Assembly (NCBI GenBank): GCA_012719545.1
Contig: JAAYAD010000096.1
Coordinates: 1 to 64,000, forward strand
Length of the DNA stretch: 64,000 nt
From: Clostridiaceae bacterium
Lineage (GTDB): Bacteria > Bacillota > Clostridia > DSM-8532
Reading direction: 5' to 3'
Shown one piece after another: positions 10,254 to 21,561 of this stretch. Both the position numbers and the translations under genes were made by a program. The notes under the pieces are model-generated. The model saw only the letters and a list, made by a program, of their open reading frames with translations. It was not told where the DNA came from and searched no databases. The stretch's first letter is position 1; each line of letters starts with the position of its first letter.

Positions 10254-12335
10254 ATGGCCAGACAATTCAGCTTGGAGAATACTAGAAACATCGGTATTAT
10301 GGCACACATCGACGCAGGTAAAACAACCACCACCGAACGTATTTTGTTCTATACCGGTCGTACGCATAAGTTGGGCGAAACTCACGAAGGTTCTGCAACA
10401 ATGGACTGGATGGAGCAGGAGCAGGAAAGAGGCATTACCATCACTTCCGCTGCTACTACCGCTCAATGGAAGCATTGCCGCATAAACATTATTGATACAC
10501 CTGGACATGTTGACTTTACTGTTGAAGTTGAACGGTCCTTAAGAGTACTTGACGGCTCAGTTACACTCTTCTGCGCCAAGGGTGGCGTTGAGCCCCAGTC
10601 GGAGACTGTATGGAGACAGGCAGATAAATACAAGGTTCCCCGTATTGCATATGTAAATAAGATGGACATTATGGGAGCCGACTTCTATCGCTGCGTTCAG
10701 ATGATTAAGGACAGACTTAAGGCAAACGCAGTTCCCATTCAGCTTCCGATAGGCAAGGAAGATCACTTTACCGGAATTATTGACCTCGTAAGAATGAAGG
10801 CCAGGATCTATAAGGATGATCTTGGTAAGGAATTTGAAGATGTTGAGATTCCGGAAGACATGAAGGAATTGGCTGATGAATACCGTTTCAAGATGGTAGA
10901 AGCCATTGCAGAGCTTGACGAGGAGCTCCTTAATAAATACCTTGAGGGTGAAGAACTCACTGAGGAAGAGCTTAAGCAGGGAATCAGAAAGGCAACTATT
11001 GCAAATGCAATTGTTCCTGTAACTTGCGGTTCATCTTACAGAAACAAGGGTGTACAGATGCTTCTGGACGCCGTAGTTGACTATCTGCCTTCACCTGTTG
11101 ATATTCCACCCATTCAGGGTAAAAAGATGGGCACAGAAGAGGACGACGAAAGAATTGCTTCCGATGAAGCACCATTCTCTGCCCTTGCATTTAAAATTAT
11201 GGCAGACCCCTATGTAGGTAGGCTCACATTCTTCCGCGTTTATTCCGGTGTACTGGATTCAGGATCTTACGTTCTTAACTCCACCAAGAATAAGCGTGAA
11301 AGAGTAGGCCGTATCCTGCAGATGCACGCTAACCACCGTGAAGACATCGACAAGGTGTACTCAGGTGATATAGCAGCTGCTGTTGGTCTTAAGTTCACAA
11401 CTACAGGCGACACCCTGTGTGACGAGAACAATCCTATAATACTTGAGTCTATGGAGTTCCCGGAGCCTGTTATCAATATTGCCATTGAGCCTAAGACGAA
11501 GGCCGGGCAGGAGAAAATGGGCATTGCTCTTCAGAAGCTTGCTGAAGAAGACCCAACCTTCAGGGTATATACTGATCAGGAAACAGGTCAGACCATCATT
11601 GCAGGTATGGGTGAACTTCACCTTGAAATCATCGTTGACCGTCTTTTGAGGGAGTTCAAGGTAGAAGCCAATGTAGGTAAGCCCCAGGTATCCTATAAGG
11701 AAACCATCCGCAAGGCTGTCAGGGCTGAAGGCAAATTCGTACGTCAGTCCGGTGGTAAGGGTCAGTACGGACATTGCGTTATTGAGGTTGAGCCCCTTGA
11801 ACCCGGCAAAGGCTATGAATTTGTTAACAAGATTGTGGGTGGTGTTATTCCCAAGGAATACATCCCTGCTGTTGACGCCGGTATCCGTGACGCTATGAAC
11901 AGTGGTGTAATCGCAGGATATCAGGTTCTTGACGTAAGAGTAACACTTGTTGACGGTTCATACCACGAAGTTGACTCTTCAGAAATGGCGTTTAAGGTAG
12001 CCGGTTCCATGGCCTTCAAGGAAGCTATGAGAAAAGCTGATCCAGTGCTTCTTGAACCAATTATGAAGGTTGACGTTACAACCCCCGATGAATACATGGG
12101 CGATGTTATGGGTGACCTTAACTCCCGCCGTGGAAGAATCGAGGGTATGGAAGCAAATGCTGGTGCACAGAACATTCATGCATTTGTACCACTGTCTGAA
12201 ATGTTCGGTTATGCAACAGACCTTCGTTCAAAGACACAGGGTCGTGCTACCTACACCATGACACCTTCACATTACGAACAGGTTCCCAAGAGCATGCAGG
12301 AAGAGATTGCGGAAGGCAGAAAGCCCAAAGCTTAA
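10254..12335 (+). CDS. fusA: Elongation factor G
   Basis: This 693-residue GTPase drives ribosomal translocation and, with RRF, ribosome recycling. The G domain shows [15 protein letters not shown] (about 17-31), DTPGHVDF and NKMD in order, followed by domains II-V of normal length; the tail-end region has the [18 protein letters not shown] segment of domain IV. ATG 10254 follows AAGGAGGG. It is last in the transcript from 8706 before the separate tuf promoter. Confidence 0.99.
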   Translation: MARQFSLENTRNIGIMAHIDAGKTTTTERILFYTGRTHKLGETHEGSATMDWMEQEQERGITITSAATTAQWKHCRINIIDTPGHVDFTVEVERSLRVLDGSVTLFCAKGGVEPQSETVWRQADKYKVPRIAYVNKMDIMGADFYRCVQMIKDRLKANAVPIQLPIGKEDHFTGIIDLVRMKARIYKDDLGKEFEDVEIPEDMKELADEYRFKMVEAIAELDEELLNKYLEGEELTEEELKQGIRKATIANAIVPVTCGSSYRNKGVQMLLDAVVDYLPSPVDIPPIQGKKMGTEEDDERIASDEAPFSALAFKIMADPYVGRLTFFRVYSGVLDSGSYVLNSTKNKRERVGRILQMHANHREDIDKVYSGDIAAAVGLKFTTTGDTLCDENNPIILESMEFPEPVINIAIEPKTKAGQEKMGIALQKLAEEDPTFRVYTDQETGQTIIAGMGELHLEIIVDRLLREFKVEANVGKPQVSYKETIRKAVRAEGKFVRQSGGKGQYGHCVIEVEPLEPGKGYEFVNKIVGGVIPKEYIPAVDAGIRDAMNSGVIAGYQVLDVRVTLVDGSYHEVDSSEMAFKVAGSMAFKEAMRKADPVLLEPIMKVDVTTPDEYMGDVMGDLNSRRGRIEGMEANAGAQNIHAFVPLSEMFGYATDLRSKTQGRATYTMTPSHYEQVPKSMQEEIAEGRKPKA

Positions 12336-12339
12336 ACTA

Positions 12340-12368
12340 TTGCTTAAATTAATCAATAATTGTATAAT
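12340..12368 (+). promoter_or_regulatory. Dedicated tuf promoter
   Basis: TTGCTT (12340-12345), 17-base spacer, TATAAT (12363-12368) with a TG immediately before it. The predicted start near 12375 coincides with a short hairpin, GAATCA-TCAG-TGATTC (12375-12390), which would sit at the 5' end of the mRNA. Confidence 0.75.
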
Positions 12369-12413
12369 TTTTTTGAATCATCAGTGATTCAAATGAAGGA
12401 GGTTTATTAACAA

Positions 12414-13619
<1,206 letters not shown>

Positions 13620-13634
13620 TTAATGTATTTTACA

Positions 13635-13727
13635 TGGTTCCCCTTTCTTAAGGGCGAACCGGGTAAAATATCATGAAGAATTATTGCCGGCAGATGGCCA
13701 TATTGGTTATCTGCCGGTTTTGTTTTG
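13635..13727 (+). terminator. Terminator pair after tuf
   Basis: A first hairpin lies at 13635-13660 (GGTTC...GAACC with CCTT/AAGG inside). A second, stronger one pairs CCGGCAGAT (13687-13695) with ATCTGCCGG (13709-13717) and is followed by TTTTGTTTT. The second hairpin has a near-copy at 15668-15705. Confidence 0.88.
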
Positions 13728-13770
13728 GTTTTGCAGCAATGAAATTTCTGTATTTTTTATTTACAGTATT

Positions 13771-13779
13771 TGTTATAAT
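13771..13779 (+). promoter_or_regulatory. Extended -10 promoter for deoD
   Basis: TGTTATAAT gives an extended -10 element about 68 bases before the deoD ATG. No good -35 box sits at 16-18 bases upstream, which is common for extended -10 promoters. Confidence 0.5.
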
Positions 13780-13846
13780 CAAAAGTGAAAATACTAATCA
13801 ATATGTTTTGCAGAATTGGAGAACTTAAGGTCACAGGAGGATAATT

Positions 13847-14554
13847 ATGAATAAAACACCTCACATTGAAGTTGACAGGGAAGGAGTCATTGCAAAAACG
13901 GTACTTCTTCCGGGAGATCCGCTAAGAGCAAAATTCATTGCCGAAAAATACCTTGATGATGTTATTCAGTTTAACAAGGTAAGAAATATGTTCGGGTTTA
14001 CCGGAACCTACAAGGGCAGGAAAGTCTCTGTCATGGGCACCGGAATGGGAATGCCCTCCATAGGCATTTATTCATACGAGCTTATCCACAATTACGGGGT
14101 TGAAAACCTTATAAGAGTAGGATCCTGCGGAAGTTATCAGGAACATGTGAAAGTAAGGGACGTTATCATTGCCATGGGAGCTTCCACCAATTCGAATTAC
14201 GCAAGCCAGTACAATCTTCCCGGTACTTTTGCGCCCACAGCATCATGGAAACTTCTTAAAAAGGCAGTTGAAGTAGCTGAGCAGAAAAACATAGAAGTTA
14301 AAGTAGGAAACATATTATCGTCTGATATTTTCTATAATGCCGACCCCGATGCATGGAAAAGGTGGGCCGACATGGGTATTTTGGCTGTGGAAATGGAAGC
14401 TGCCGCCCTCTATATGAATGCAGCAAGGGCAGGGGCAAACGCCCTTTGTATTCTGACTGTTTCAGATTCCCTTGTAACCCATGAGGAAACTACTTCCGAA
14501 GAAAGGGAAAAATCCTTCACTCAGATGGTTGAAATAGCTCTTGAACTGGCATGA
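13847..14554 (+). CDS. deoD: Purine-nucleoside phosphorylase, DeoD type
   Basis: This 235-residue enzyme splits purine (deoxy)nucleosides with phosphate for base salvage. It is the hexameric trimer-of-dimers type: [20 protein letters not shown] at the start, the phosphate-binding VGSCG-like RVGSCGSYQ, and the substrate motif [12 protein letters not shown] with catalytic Asp in [14 protein letters not shown] precedes ATG 13847. It is not part of a pentose or deo operon here; its neighbours are a broken gene and a DUF4256 gene. Confidence 0.96.
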   Translation: MNKTPHIEVDREGVIAKTVLLPGDPLRAKFIAEKYLDDVIQFNKVRNMFGFTGTYKGRKVSVMGTGMGMPSIGIYSYELIHNYGVENLIRVGSCGSYQEHVKVRDVIIAMGASTNSNYASQYNLPGTFAPTASWKLLKKAVEVAEQKNIEVKVGNILSSDIFYNADPDAWKRWADMGILAVEMEAAALYMNAARAGANALCILTVSDSLVTHEETTSEEREKSFTQMVEIALELA

Positions 14555-14627
14555 TAATAAGCAAGACAAAAATTTTACGGCCCGTCCCAATGAGGACGGG
14601 CCTAAGCTTAAGAAAGTGGAAGGGACA

Positions 14628-15018
14628 ATGGATATGAAAAAAGCCTTTGTTTCTTTACTGGTTTTGGGGTTAATTATATTAGGGCTTCTAAGTTTTTGGC
14701 TATTAATAAATGAGAAAAACGAGCCGCCAGCCTTTGTAGTCAACGGAAAGACAGTGTGGTTTCATTATAAAAATAATAAGATACAGGCAGACGATAATTT
14801 TTTTGGACCAATAGGCCCCAACTATTTTTTGATGTACTCGGATAAAAAATATATATACCAGTGTATATTTGACCAATCTGATGGGTGTCCTGGATTATGA
14901 TTACTCAAACTATGAGTTTAAGATAATTGACGCCTATTTTTAGGATTTAAGAGACGAGGGATTTGCTTATTCAAATCTTCTGGAAGGATTTCAATATGAG
15001 AAGTCAGTATTTACATAG
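14628..15018 (+). pseudogene. Broken small membrane-anchored protein gene
   Basis: The intact part (14628-14900) encodes 90 residues: a short charged start, one hydrophobic helix (AFVSLLVLGLIILGLLSFWL) and an extracytoplasmic piece. It stops at 14900 in a run that reads on smoothly one frame over: from 14881 the +1 frame gives GVLDYDYSNYEF, then a TAG at 14941-14943 and a further open stretch to a TAG at 15016-15018. One frameshift plus one stop best explain this. The alternative is a genuine 90-residue protein with non-coding sequence after it. ATG 14628 follows GGAAGGG. Confidence 0.5.
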
Positions 15019-15046
15019 ATTCTCCTGACTTTTAAGAAAGGTTGTA

Positions 15047-15613
15047 ATGGATATGAATAGAAAGGAATTGCTACAGGAACAAAAGGAAGAACTCATTAAA
15101 GTGTTGAAAGCCCGTTTTGATAAGAATATGAAACGCCATGAAGACATTGAATGGGATAAAGTGCTGGAAAGGCTTGAAGCCAATCCCGATAAATTGTGGT
15201 CTCTTAACGAAATGGAAAGAACCGGGGGCGAACCCGATGTTATTGGTTATGATGATAAATTGCAACAATACATCTTTTGTGACTGTGCGGCTGAGAGTCC
15301 CAAAGGACGAAGAAGCCTTTGCTATGACGAGGAAGCCTTGGAGTCAAGAAAAGAACATAAACCTTCGGGAAGTGCCGCAGGACTGGCAAAAGCCATGGGC
15401 ATCGAGCTTTTGAAAGAGGAACAGTATAGGCAGCTTCAAAAGCTTGGACCTTTTGATACCAAAACCTCCAGTTGGATTAAGACGCCTGAGGATATAAGAA
15501 AGCAAGGCGGAGCCATTTTTGGGGATTACCGGTATGGTCATGTTTTCATATATCACAATGGTGCAGAGTCCTACTACAGTTCCAGAGGGTTCCGGGGATT
15601 ATTAATGGTATAG
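15047..15613 (+). CDS. DUF4256 family protein
   Basis: This 188-residue soluble protein matches the DUF4256 family in length and pattern: an N-terminal helix pair, GGEPDVIGYDD, CDCAAESPKGRRSLCYDEEAL with three conserved cysteines, then LQKLGPFDTKTSSWIKTP, YRYGHVFIYHNGA and the ending SRGFRGLLMV. The biochemical function is unknown. The start may be ATG 15047 or 15053; both follow AAAGG. It is read in the same direction as deoD and ends just before a terminator that copies the one after tuf. Confidence 0.85.
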   Translation: MDMNRKELLQEQKEELIKVLKARFDKNMKRHEDIEWDKVLERLEANPDKLWSLNEMERTGGEPDVIGYDDKLQQYIFCDCAAESPKGRRSLCYDEEALESRKEHKPSGSAAGLAKAMGIELLKEEQYRQLQKLGPFDTKTSSWIKTPEDIRKQGGAIFGDYRYGHVFIYHNGAESYYSSRGFRGLLMV

Positions 15614-15663
15614 AATATCAGAAAAAAGATGGCTTCAATTCAGGGGCCGATAAAGAAGCTATT

Positions 15664-15705
15664 ATTTGCCGGCAGATAAATAAATTGTCTGCCGGTTTTG
15701 TTTTG
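15664..15705 (+). terminator. Terminator after the DUF4256 gene
   Basis: TTGCCGGCAGAT pairs with TCTGCCGG across an AT-rich loop and is followed by TTTTGTTTTGG. Both arms and the T tract match the second tuf terminator (13686-13727), while the loop differs. Confidence 0.88.
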
Positions 15706-15980
15706 GCACCGGCAATTAGGGAACATTCAATAAAACATACGGCAAATACAGCGAAAGAATACATATACACTTATATTGCTTTCTGTAATTAAGCTTGTAC
15801 CTTCAAACAAAAAATGGGTATAAATTTCATATAAGCAAATCTGAAAAATTAGGTGTCTAATTCACATTCTGTACGGCCTTTTGCCATGTTCTTTAACCAA
15901 CAAAGGAACTCAGTTCTTACAGGTATGTGCAGTAATTGTAGTTTTATTACAATTGCCATCAATACTGGAAAAAGAAACAT
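15706..15980. other. Intergenic region before lon
   Basis: About 275 AT-rich bases with no ORF or RNA gene that I can support. A small inverted repeat ATTGTA...TACAAT lies near 15935-15955. There is no CIRCE and no recognisable CtsR heptad repeat in it. Confidence 0.4.
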
Positions 15981-16009
15981 TTGAAATAGTCAGTTTGTAC
16001 TTATATAAT
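15981..16009 (+). promoter_or_regulatory. lon promoter
   Basis: TTGAAA (15981-15986), exactly 17 bases, TATAAT (16004-16009). The leader to ATG 16082 is about 65 bases. Confidence 0.8.
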
Positions 16010-16081
16010 AATACTTACTGTGACTGAATACAGACTTAAAGTTATAGATTAAGGCCTTACGGGTATGAAAGGGATGATAAA

Positions 16082-18514
16082 ATGAGTAGTAAGACAACCA
16101 GGAAGAAGACAGCGAAAGACAATATAATAAAGAACATGCCTATGCTCCCTTTGAGAGGTTTAGTGGTTTATCCATTCATGATACTCCATTTTGACGTGGG
16201 CCGCCTGAAGTCAATTAAGGCTATTGAAGAGGCCATGCTTAAGGATCAGAAAATCTTTCTCACCGCTCAGAAGGATCCTAATATAGAAAACCCTGAATAT
16301 GACGAAATCAACACCGTTGGAACCATAGCCAACATAAAGCAGCTTATCAGGCTTCCCGGAGATACAATCAGAGTTCTTGTTGAAGGTATCGAAAGGGCTG
16401 AAATTGTTAACTTTATTCAGGACGAGCCTTATTACATAGCTGATGTGAAGATCCTTAAATCAAGCGTGCTTCAGAGCAGGAACTCTGAAGTTCAGGCCCT
16501 TGCCCGCCAGGCAATGGAGCACTTTGAGAGATATGCAAAACTCTCTGGCAAGATTACTCCTGACGCGTCATTGTCAATTGCCAATATCAACGACTTGACA
16601 AGGCTTCCGGACCTTATTGCGTCAAACCTTGACATTTCCAATGAAATGAAGCAGGAGATTCTTGAGGAGCTTTCACCAAAGAAGCGTCTTAAGAAGCTTC
16701 TTGACATCATGGCAAAGGAAAATGAGATTCTTGAAATAGAGAAAAATATCAGCAACAAGGTACGCCAGCAGATTGACAAGAACCAGAGGGAATACTACCT
16801 GCGTGAGCAGATAAAGGCAATCCAGAAGGAGCTGGGAGACTCTGACCTTGAATCCGAGGTTGAGGAATACAGATCAAGGATTAATGAGTCAAACATGCCT
16901 GAGGAAGCAAAGAAAAAGGCATTGAAGGAAGTTGACAGACTGTCCCGTATGCATTCCACTTCAGCGGAAAGCGGAGTTATCCGTACCTGGCTGGATCTTG
17001 TTCTGGAGCTTCCATGGGATAAGAAGACCGAAGAAAGACTGGATGTTCAGCATGCCGCTGAAATCCTTGACAGGGATCACTATGGCCTTGAAAAGGTCAA
17101 GGAGAGAATCCTTGAGTATCTGGCAGTGCGTAAAATGACAAAGAGCCTTCATGGTCCAATTATATGCCTTGCCGGACCTCCGGGCGTAGGTAAGACATCA
17201 ATTGCAAGGTCAATTGCAGAAGCCCTTAACAGAAATTATGTAAGGATGTCCCTGGGTGGCGTCCGTGATGAAGCAGAAATCAGAGGACACAGAAGAACCT
17301 ATGTAGGTTCCATGCCAGGCAGAATTATAAATGCCATCAGACAGGCGGGCTCATCCAATCCTCTCATATTGCTTGATGAGATTGATAAAATGTCCAGTGA
17401 TTACAGGGGAGATCCGGCGTCAGCAATGCTTGAAGTGCTGGATGGAGAGCAGAATAAGGAATTCAGGGATCATTACCTTGAGCTTCCATATGATTTGTCG
17501 GATGTGTTGTTCCTTACAACCGCCAACTATAAGGGAAATATCCCCAAGCCTCTGCTTGACCGTATGGAAGTTATAGATATAACCGGCTATACAGAAGATG
17601 AAAAGACCAATATCGCACTTAAGTATCTGGTTCCCAAGCAGCTTGCCCTTCATGGTGTTGAGCCTTCAAAGGTGCGCATTGATGAATCGGCAGTCCGCGA
17701 GGTAATTGTTCACTATACCTCCGAAGCGGGAGTCAGAAACCTTGAAAGAAAAATTGCCTCAATAATACGAAAGGCAACAAAGCAGATAGTTACAAATGAA
17801 AAGAAGACTGTCCGCATTACAGCCAATAACGTAAAGGCTTATCTTGGCCCAAGAATATACCTCTACGACAAGGCCAACGAAGTTGATGAGGTGGGCGTTG
17901 TAAGAGGACTTGCATGGACTCCCAATGGCGGAGATACCATGCCCGTTGAGGTAAATATTATGCCGGGAAGCGGAAGCCTTGAACTTACAGGGCAGCTGGG
18001 CGATGTTATGAAGGAATCCGCCCACATTGCCAAGAGCTATATCCGCTCAGCGGCTTTAAGGTACGGAATTGATGCTGAATTCCACAAGAAGTATGACATT
18101 CACATCCACGTACCTGAGGGAGCGGTTCCCAAGGACGGACCTTCAGCGGGAATCACCATTACAACAGCAATGGTGTCGGCTCTTACCAATAATCCTGCAA
18201 GAAAGAATGTGGCTATGACAGGTGAGGTTACCTTAAGAGGTAAGGTTCTTCCCATAGGCGGACTTAAGGAAAAGGTGCTTGCAGCCCACAGAGCAGGAAT
18301 CAGCACAGTTCTTATTCCTGTTGACAATAAAAAGGATATAGACGAGATTCCTGAAAACATAAGAAAGGTCGTGCGCCTGATACCTGTATCCCACATGGAT
18401 GAAGTATTAAAGCATGCCCTTGTTAAAAAGCCCATTCCTAAGAAGGAACAGCCCGGCGAAATTATGGTATTAAGCCAGGCAGCGGAAGAAGCGGCCGTGA
18501 CGCTGGAAAATTAA
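16082..18514 (+). CDS. lon: ATP-dependent endopeptidase Lon (LonA)
   Basis: This 810-residue AAA+ protease degrades damaged and regulatory proteins in the cytosol. In order: an N-terminal substrate-binding LON domain ([20 protein letters not shown] onward), coiled region, Walker [10 protein letters not shown] near residue 365, Walker [12 protein letters not shown], and the serine-lysine protease domain with DGPSAGITI (Ser about 687) and [14 protein letters not shown] (Lys about 729). Length is normal. ATG 16082 has only a weak AAGGGATG ribosome site. It has its own promoter and terminator. Confidence 0.98.
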   Translation: MSSKTTRKKTAKDNIIKNMPMLPLRGLVVYPFMILHFDVGRLKSIKAIEEAMLKDQKIFLTAQKDPNIENPEYDEINTVGTIANIKQLIRLPGDTIRVLVEGIERAEIVNFIQDEPYYIADVKILKSSVLQSRNSEVQALARQAMEHFERYAKLSGKITPDASLSIANINDLTRLPDLIASNLDISNEMKQEILEELSPKKRLKKLLDIMAKENEILEIEKNISNKVRQQIDKNQREYYLREQIKAIQKELGDSDLESEVEEYRSRINESNMPEEAKKKALKEVDRLSRMHSTSAESGVIRTWLDLVLELPWDKKTEERLDVQHAAEILDRDHYGLEKVKERILEYLAVRKMTKSLHGPIICLAGPPGVGKTSIARSIAEALNRNYVRMSLGGVRDEAEIRGHRRTYVGSMPGRIINAIRQAGSSNPLILLDEIDKMSSDYRGDPASAMLEVLDGEQNKEFRDHYLELPYDLSDVLFLTTANYKGNIPKPLLDRMEVIDITGYTEDEKTNIALKYLVPKQLALHGVEPSKVRIDESAVREVIVHYTSEAGVRNLERKIASIIRKATKQIVTNEKKTVRITANNVKAYLGPRIYLYDKANEVDEVGVVRGLAWTPNGGDTMPVEVNIMPGSGSLELTGQLGDVMKESAHIAKSYIRSAALRYGIDAEFHKKYDIHIHVPEGAVPKDGPSAGITITTAMVSALTNNPARKNVAMTGEVTLRGKVLPIGGLKEKVLAAHRAGISTVLIPVDNKKDIDEIPENIRKVVRLIPVSHMDEVLKHALVKKPIPKKEQPGEIMVLSQAAEEAAVTLEN

Positions 18515-18593
18515 CAGGACAAAGAGCAGTTGATTTGACATCTGCCCTAAAATAAACTGTGTTAAGGAACTAAATAATATATGCTATAATATG

Positions 18594-18622
18594 AGCAGGC
18601 TTAAAAGCCTGCTTTATTTTTT
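18594..18622 (+). terminator. lon terminator
   Basis: AGCAGGCT-TAAA-AGCCTGCT (18594-18613) followed by TTATTTTTTG. A TATAAT just upstream (18585-18590) would start transcripts inside the hairpin and is ignored. Confidence 0.9.
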
Positions 18623-18669
18623 GCGCTGATTTGTAAGGCCGGCATTAATTTTATAGTTTTGGAGGAAAT

Positions 18670-19851
18670 ATGCTTGTTATTAAAAATGCAAGAATAATTA
18701 CAATGGCAAATAACAGCCAGTCAAATGGCTATATAATATGTGATAATGGCAAGATTAAGGATATCGGCCCCATGCATGGCATGCCTTTTGTTTCCGCCTC
18801 GGACACTGTAATAGACGCACAAGGGATGTTTCTTATGCCGGGTCTCATTGACAGCCATTGCCATATTGGAATGGTGGAAGACTCTGTTGGCTTTGAGGGT
18901 GATGATGTTAATGAGATGGTTGACCCAATAACTCCTCACTTAAGGGCCATAGACGGTATAAATCATGCCGACAGGGCCTTTGAGGAAGCAAGACAGGCCG
19001 GAATTACCACGGTAGTAACAGGCCCCGGAAGTTCCAACGTAATAGGCGGCCAGTTTGCAGCTCTAAAAACCTATGGCCGGACAGTTGATGAAATGGTTAT
19101 AAAGGCGCCCTGTGCCATGAAAATAGCATTTGGCGAGAATCCTAAGACGGTTTATAATGAAAAGCACCAGGCGCCCACCACCCGTATGACTACGGCGGCC
19201 ATGCTTCGTGAGCAGCTGTTTAAGGCAAAAGAATACTATGAAGCTTTGATGGAATATGAAAACAACAAGGAAGAGAACGAAAAGCCTGAGTTTGATATGA
19301 AGCTTCATTCCCTGATTCCTGTAATCAAGGGTGAGCTTGTGGTCAAGGCTCATGCCCACAGGGCTGATGACATTCTCACCGCCATCCGCATTGCAAAGGA
19401 ATTTAATCTGGACATGACCCTGGACCACTGCACCGAGGGCTGGATGATTGCTGATATATTGAAGGAATACGGTTATGATATTATTGTAGGGCCGGTACTT
19501 ACCGGAAGATCCAAAATTGAGCTTAAGAACCAGTCCCTCAAGGCTCCCGGCATTATGCAAAAGGCAGGACTTAATGTGTCGATAATGACGGATCATCCCG
19601 AGGTTCCAATCCAGCACCTGATGCTTTGTGCGGCATTGGCTGTAAGGGAGGGCATGGATTCTTATGAAGCCCTTAAGGCTGTAACAATTAATGCGGCTAA
19701 AAGCGTCCGCCTTGATGACAGAATAGGCAGTCTTGAGGTTGGAAAAGATGCCGATATGGTTCTGTTCACCGATCATCCCGTAAATTACATGAGCAAGGTT
19801 AAAATGACCATTATAAATGGCCAGGTTGTCTATGAAAATCATGAGGTATAA
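18670..19851 (+). CDS. Amidohydrolase family protein
   Basis: This 393-residue metal-dependent hydrolase has the usual amidohydrolase layout: an N-terminal beta-sandwich (MLVIKNARIITMANN), the metal-binding GLIDSHCHIG (HxH), then GELVVKAHAHRADD, TLDHCTEGW and MTDHPEVP supplying later metal ligands, and a C-terminal sandwich ending NYMSKVKMTIINGQVVYEN. It resembles imidazolonepropionase-like hydrolases. The substrate cannot be read from the sequence. TTGGAGGAAAT precedes ATG 18670. It lies just 5 bases before tsaE and may head that operon. Confidence 0.88.
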   Translation: MLVIKNARIITMANNSQSNGYIICDNGKIKDIGPMHGMPFVSASDTVIDAQGMFLMPGLIDSHCHIGMVEDSVGFEGDDVNEMVDPITPHLRAIDGINHADRAFEEARQAGITTVVTGPGSSNVIGGQFAALKTYGRTVDEMVIKAPCAMKIAFGENPKTVYNEKHQAPTTRMTTAAMLREQLFKAKEYYEALMEYENNKEENEKPEFDMKLHSLIPVIKGELVVKAHAHRADDILTAIRIAKEFNLDMTLDHCTEGWMIADILKEYGYDIIVGPVLTGRSKIELKNQSLKAPGIMQKAGLNVSIMTDHPEVPIQHLMLCAALAVREGMDSYEALKAVTINAAKSVRLDDRIGSLEVGKDADMVLFTDHPVNYMSKVKMTIINGQVVYENHEV

Positions 19852-19856
19852 AAAGG

Positions 19857-20294
19857 ATGGAAGCAATAAGACAATATAGAACCAATTCGGAAGAAGAAAC
19901 CTTTGAGCTGGGTAAAAAACTTTCCCAGGAAATAAAACCGGGACAAGCCATAAGTCTGGAAGGCGATCTTGGAACGGGCAAAACTGCCATGACCAAAGGT
20001 ATTGCAGCAGGCCTTGGCATAAAGGGCCCTATTACCAGCCCCACTTTTACAATTGTTAATACCTACGAAGGAGACGTTACCTTCCACCACTTTGACGTAT
20101 ACAGGGTGGATGATGCCGATGAGCTTTATGCCATAGGCTGGGACGAATATTTCTCTGACGATGCCGTAACGGTGGTCGAATGGGGGGACAGGGTTATTGA
20201 CATTCTCCCTCCCGATACAATAAGGATTAAGATTACACGAGACTCTACGAATCCCGATACACGCATATTTAACATTGAAAGGCAGGATACCTGA
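19857..20294 (+). CDS. tsaE: tRNA threonylcarbamoyladenosine biosynthesis ATPase TsaE
   Basis: This 145-residue ATPase works with TsaB and TsaD to make the t6A37 modification of ANN-decoding tRNAs. It shows the P-loop GDLGTGKT (36-43), the ITSPTFTIVNTYEG segment, FHHFDVYRVDDADEL and VEWGDRV, all typical. ATG 19857 follows AAAAGG. Its stop overlaps the tsaB start by one base (TGATG), indicating coupled translation. Confidence 0.97.
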   Translation: MEAIRQYRTNSEEETFELGKKLSQEIKPGQAISLEGDLGTGKTAMTKGIAAGLGIKGPITSPTFTIVNTYEGDVTFHHFDVYRVDDADELYAIGWDEYFSDDAVTVVEWGDRVIDILPPDTIRIKITRDSTNPDTRIFNIERQDT

Positions 20295-20989
20295 TGCTAA
20301 CTCTTGCTGTTGAAACCTCAGGTCTTACCGCATCGGCTTCGGTTGTTGAAAACGGAAAAGTTATTGCGGAGCTGAACCTTCAGTACGGCAAGACCCATTC
20401 CCAAAAGATTATTCCCATGCTGAAAACCATGCTTGGCATGATAAATAAGGATTTCAAGGATATAGATTTGTTTGCCGCATCAACAGGACCGGGTTCCTTT
20501 ACAGGACTAAGAATAGGTGTGGTTACAATAAAGGGCCTTGCATATTCACTGAACAAACCTGTTTGCGGAATACCAACCCTTGATTCCCTTGCCTTTCTGG
20601 TGCCCGATTTTAAGGGAGTAATTTCGCCCATGCTGGATGCAAGGAACAATCAGGTATACACGGCTCTTTACCGCAAAGAAAACGGTAACCTTGAAAAGAT
20701 AATTTATGAAGAAGGAATTTTAATTGATGACTGGATTAAAAAACTTGAAGAATATGATGAAGTCATGATTTTGGGTGACGGAGCCCCATTGCATTACGAG
20801 AGAATGAATGAAGCCTTAAAAGGCAGGGTTACAATTGCCCCTCCGGCCTTTTTCTTTCCAAGGGCTGCCGCAACCGCAATTCTTGCGGAAAAAGCTTATT
20901 ATGAGAATAAAGCAATGAGCCCCTTTGACTTAAACCCGCTTTATGTTCGAAAATCCCAGGCCGAGAGAATGAAGGAGCTTAAATCATGA
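20294..20989 (+). CDS. tsaB: tRNA threonylcarbamoyladenosine biosynthesis protein TsaB
   Basis: This 231-residue ASKHA-fold protein is the non-catalytic partner that binds TsaD and TsaE for t6A formation. It begins MLTLAVETSGLTASASVV and has the conserved AASTGPGSFTGLRIGV motif and DARNNQVYTALYR. It ends in an ATGA overlap with rimI. TsaD itself is not in this window. Confidence 0.97.
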   Translation: MLTLAVETSGLTASASVVENGKVIAELNLQYGKTHSQKIIPMLKTMLGMINKDFKDIDLFAASTGPGSFTGLRIGVVTIKGLAYSLNKPVCGIPTLDSLAFLVPDFKGVISPMLDARNNQVYTALYRKENGNLEKIIYEEGILIDDWIKKLEEYDEVMILGDGAPLHYERMNEALKGRVTIAPPAFFFPRAAATAILAEKAYYENKAMSPFDLNPLYVRKSQAERMKELKS

Positions 20990-21459
20990 CCATGATGGAA
21001 CATGATAATACAAGCCAGCCTGTCGTAAGGATAATGGAATACAAGGACATTGACAGCATCCTGGATCTGGAGCATAAATGCTTTTCATTGCCATGGTCCA
21101 AAGGCATGTTTGAAGATGAACTTGTAAATCCCAATGCCATCTATCTTGTCCTTGAAATTTCAGGCCGGATTTGTGGCTATGCAGGCATGTGGAAAATCAT
21201 CAACGAAGGGCATATAACAAATGTTGCGGTTCATCCGGACTATAGAAGAAAAGGCTACGGGACACTTCTGATAAAAAGCCTTATTCAATATGCCATGGAT
21301 AACGGAATAGAGGCACTTACCCTTGAGGTAAGGGTAAGCAACACAGCCGCCATCTCCCTGTATGAAAGCCTTGGTTTTCGTGTGGAGGGAAGAAGAAAAC
21401 GCTATTATTCAGACAACAACGAAGATGCTTACATAATGTGGCTTTTTTTAAACCAATGA
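20986..21459 (+). CDS. rimI: Ribosomal protein S18 alanine N-acetyltransferase RimI
   Basis: This 157-residue GNAT enzyme acetylates the N-terminal alanine of S18 in known cases. The acetyl-CoA-binding motif A is HPDYRRKGYGTLLI, followed by VSNTAAISLYESLGF, the usual RimI signature. ATG 20986 overlaps the tsaB stop by four bases; ATG 20992 is an alternative. The tsaE-tsaB-rimI order is widespread in Firmicutes. Confidence 0.95.
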   Translation: MTMMEHDNTSQPVVRIMEYKDIDSILDLEHKCFSLPWSKGMFEDELVNPNAIYLVLEISGRICGYAGMWKIINEGHITNVAVHPDYRRKGYGTLLIKSLIQYAMDNGIEALTLEVRVSNTAAISLYESLGFRVEGRRKRYYSDNNEDAYIMWLFLNQ

Positions 21460-21488
21460 GTTTTAATTGATACAGTTAATTAAATGCC

Positions 21489-21554
21489 GCCCCCGTTCAT
21501 ATTTTTGCACTTCCGTTTATAAAATGTAAAATGGTACGGAAAATGAACGGGGGC
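21489..21554 (+). promoter_or_regulatory. Large hairpin over the ribosome-binding site of the LonB-like gene
   Basis: GCCCCCGTTCAT (21489-21500) pairs perfectly with ATGAACGGGGGC (21543-21554), and an inner TTCCGT/ACGGAA pair (21511-21516, 21536-21541) extends the stem. The 3' arm includes the GGGGG that acts as ribosome-binding site for ATG 21562. A promoter candidate, TTGCAC (21505-21510) and TAAAAT (21527-21532) at 16 bases, lies inside the loop. No T run follows, so a terminator is unlikely. Confidence 0.65.
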
Positions 21555-21561
21555 ACTTCAT

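Noticed and set aside
18585-18590. TATAAT before the lon terminator as a promoter
   Set aside because: No -35 box, and transcripts would begin inside the terminator hairpin.
19063-19866. Long minus-strand frame opposite the amidohydrolase gene
   Set aside because: Shadow frame with no ribosome-binding site; the plus-strand gene has full family motifs.
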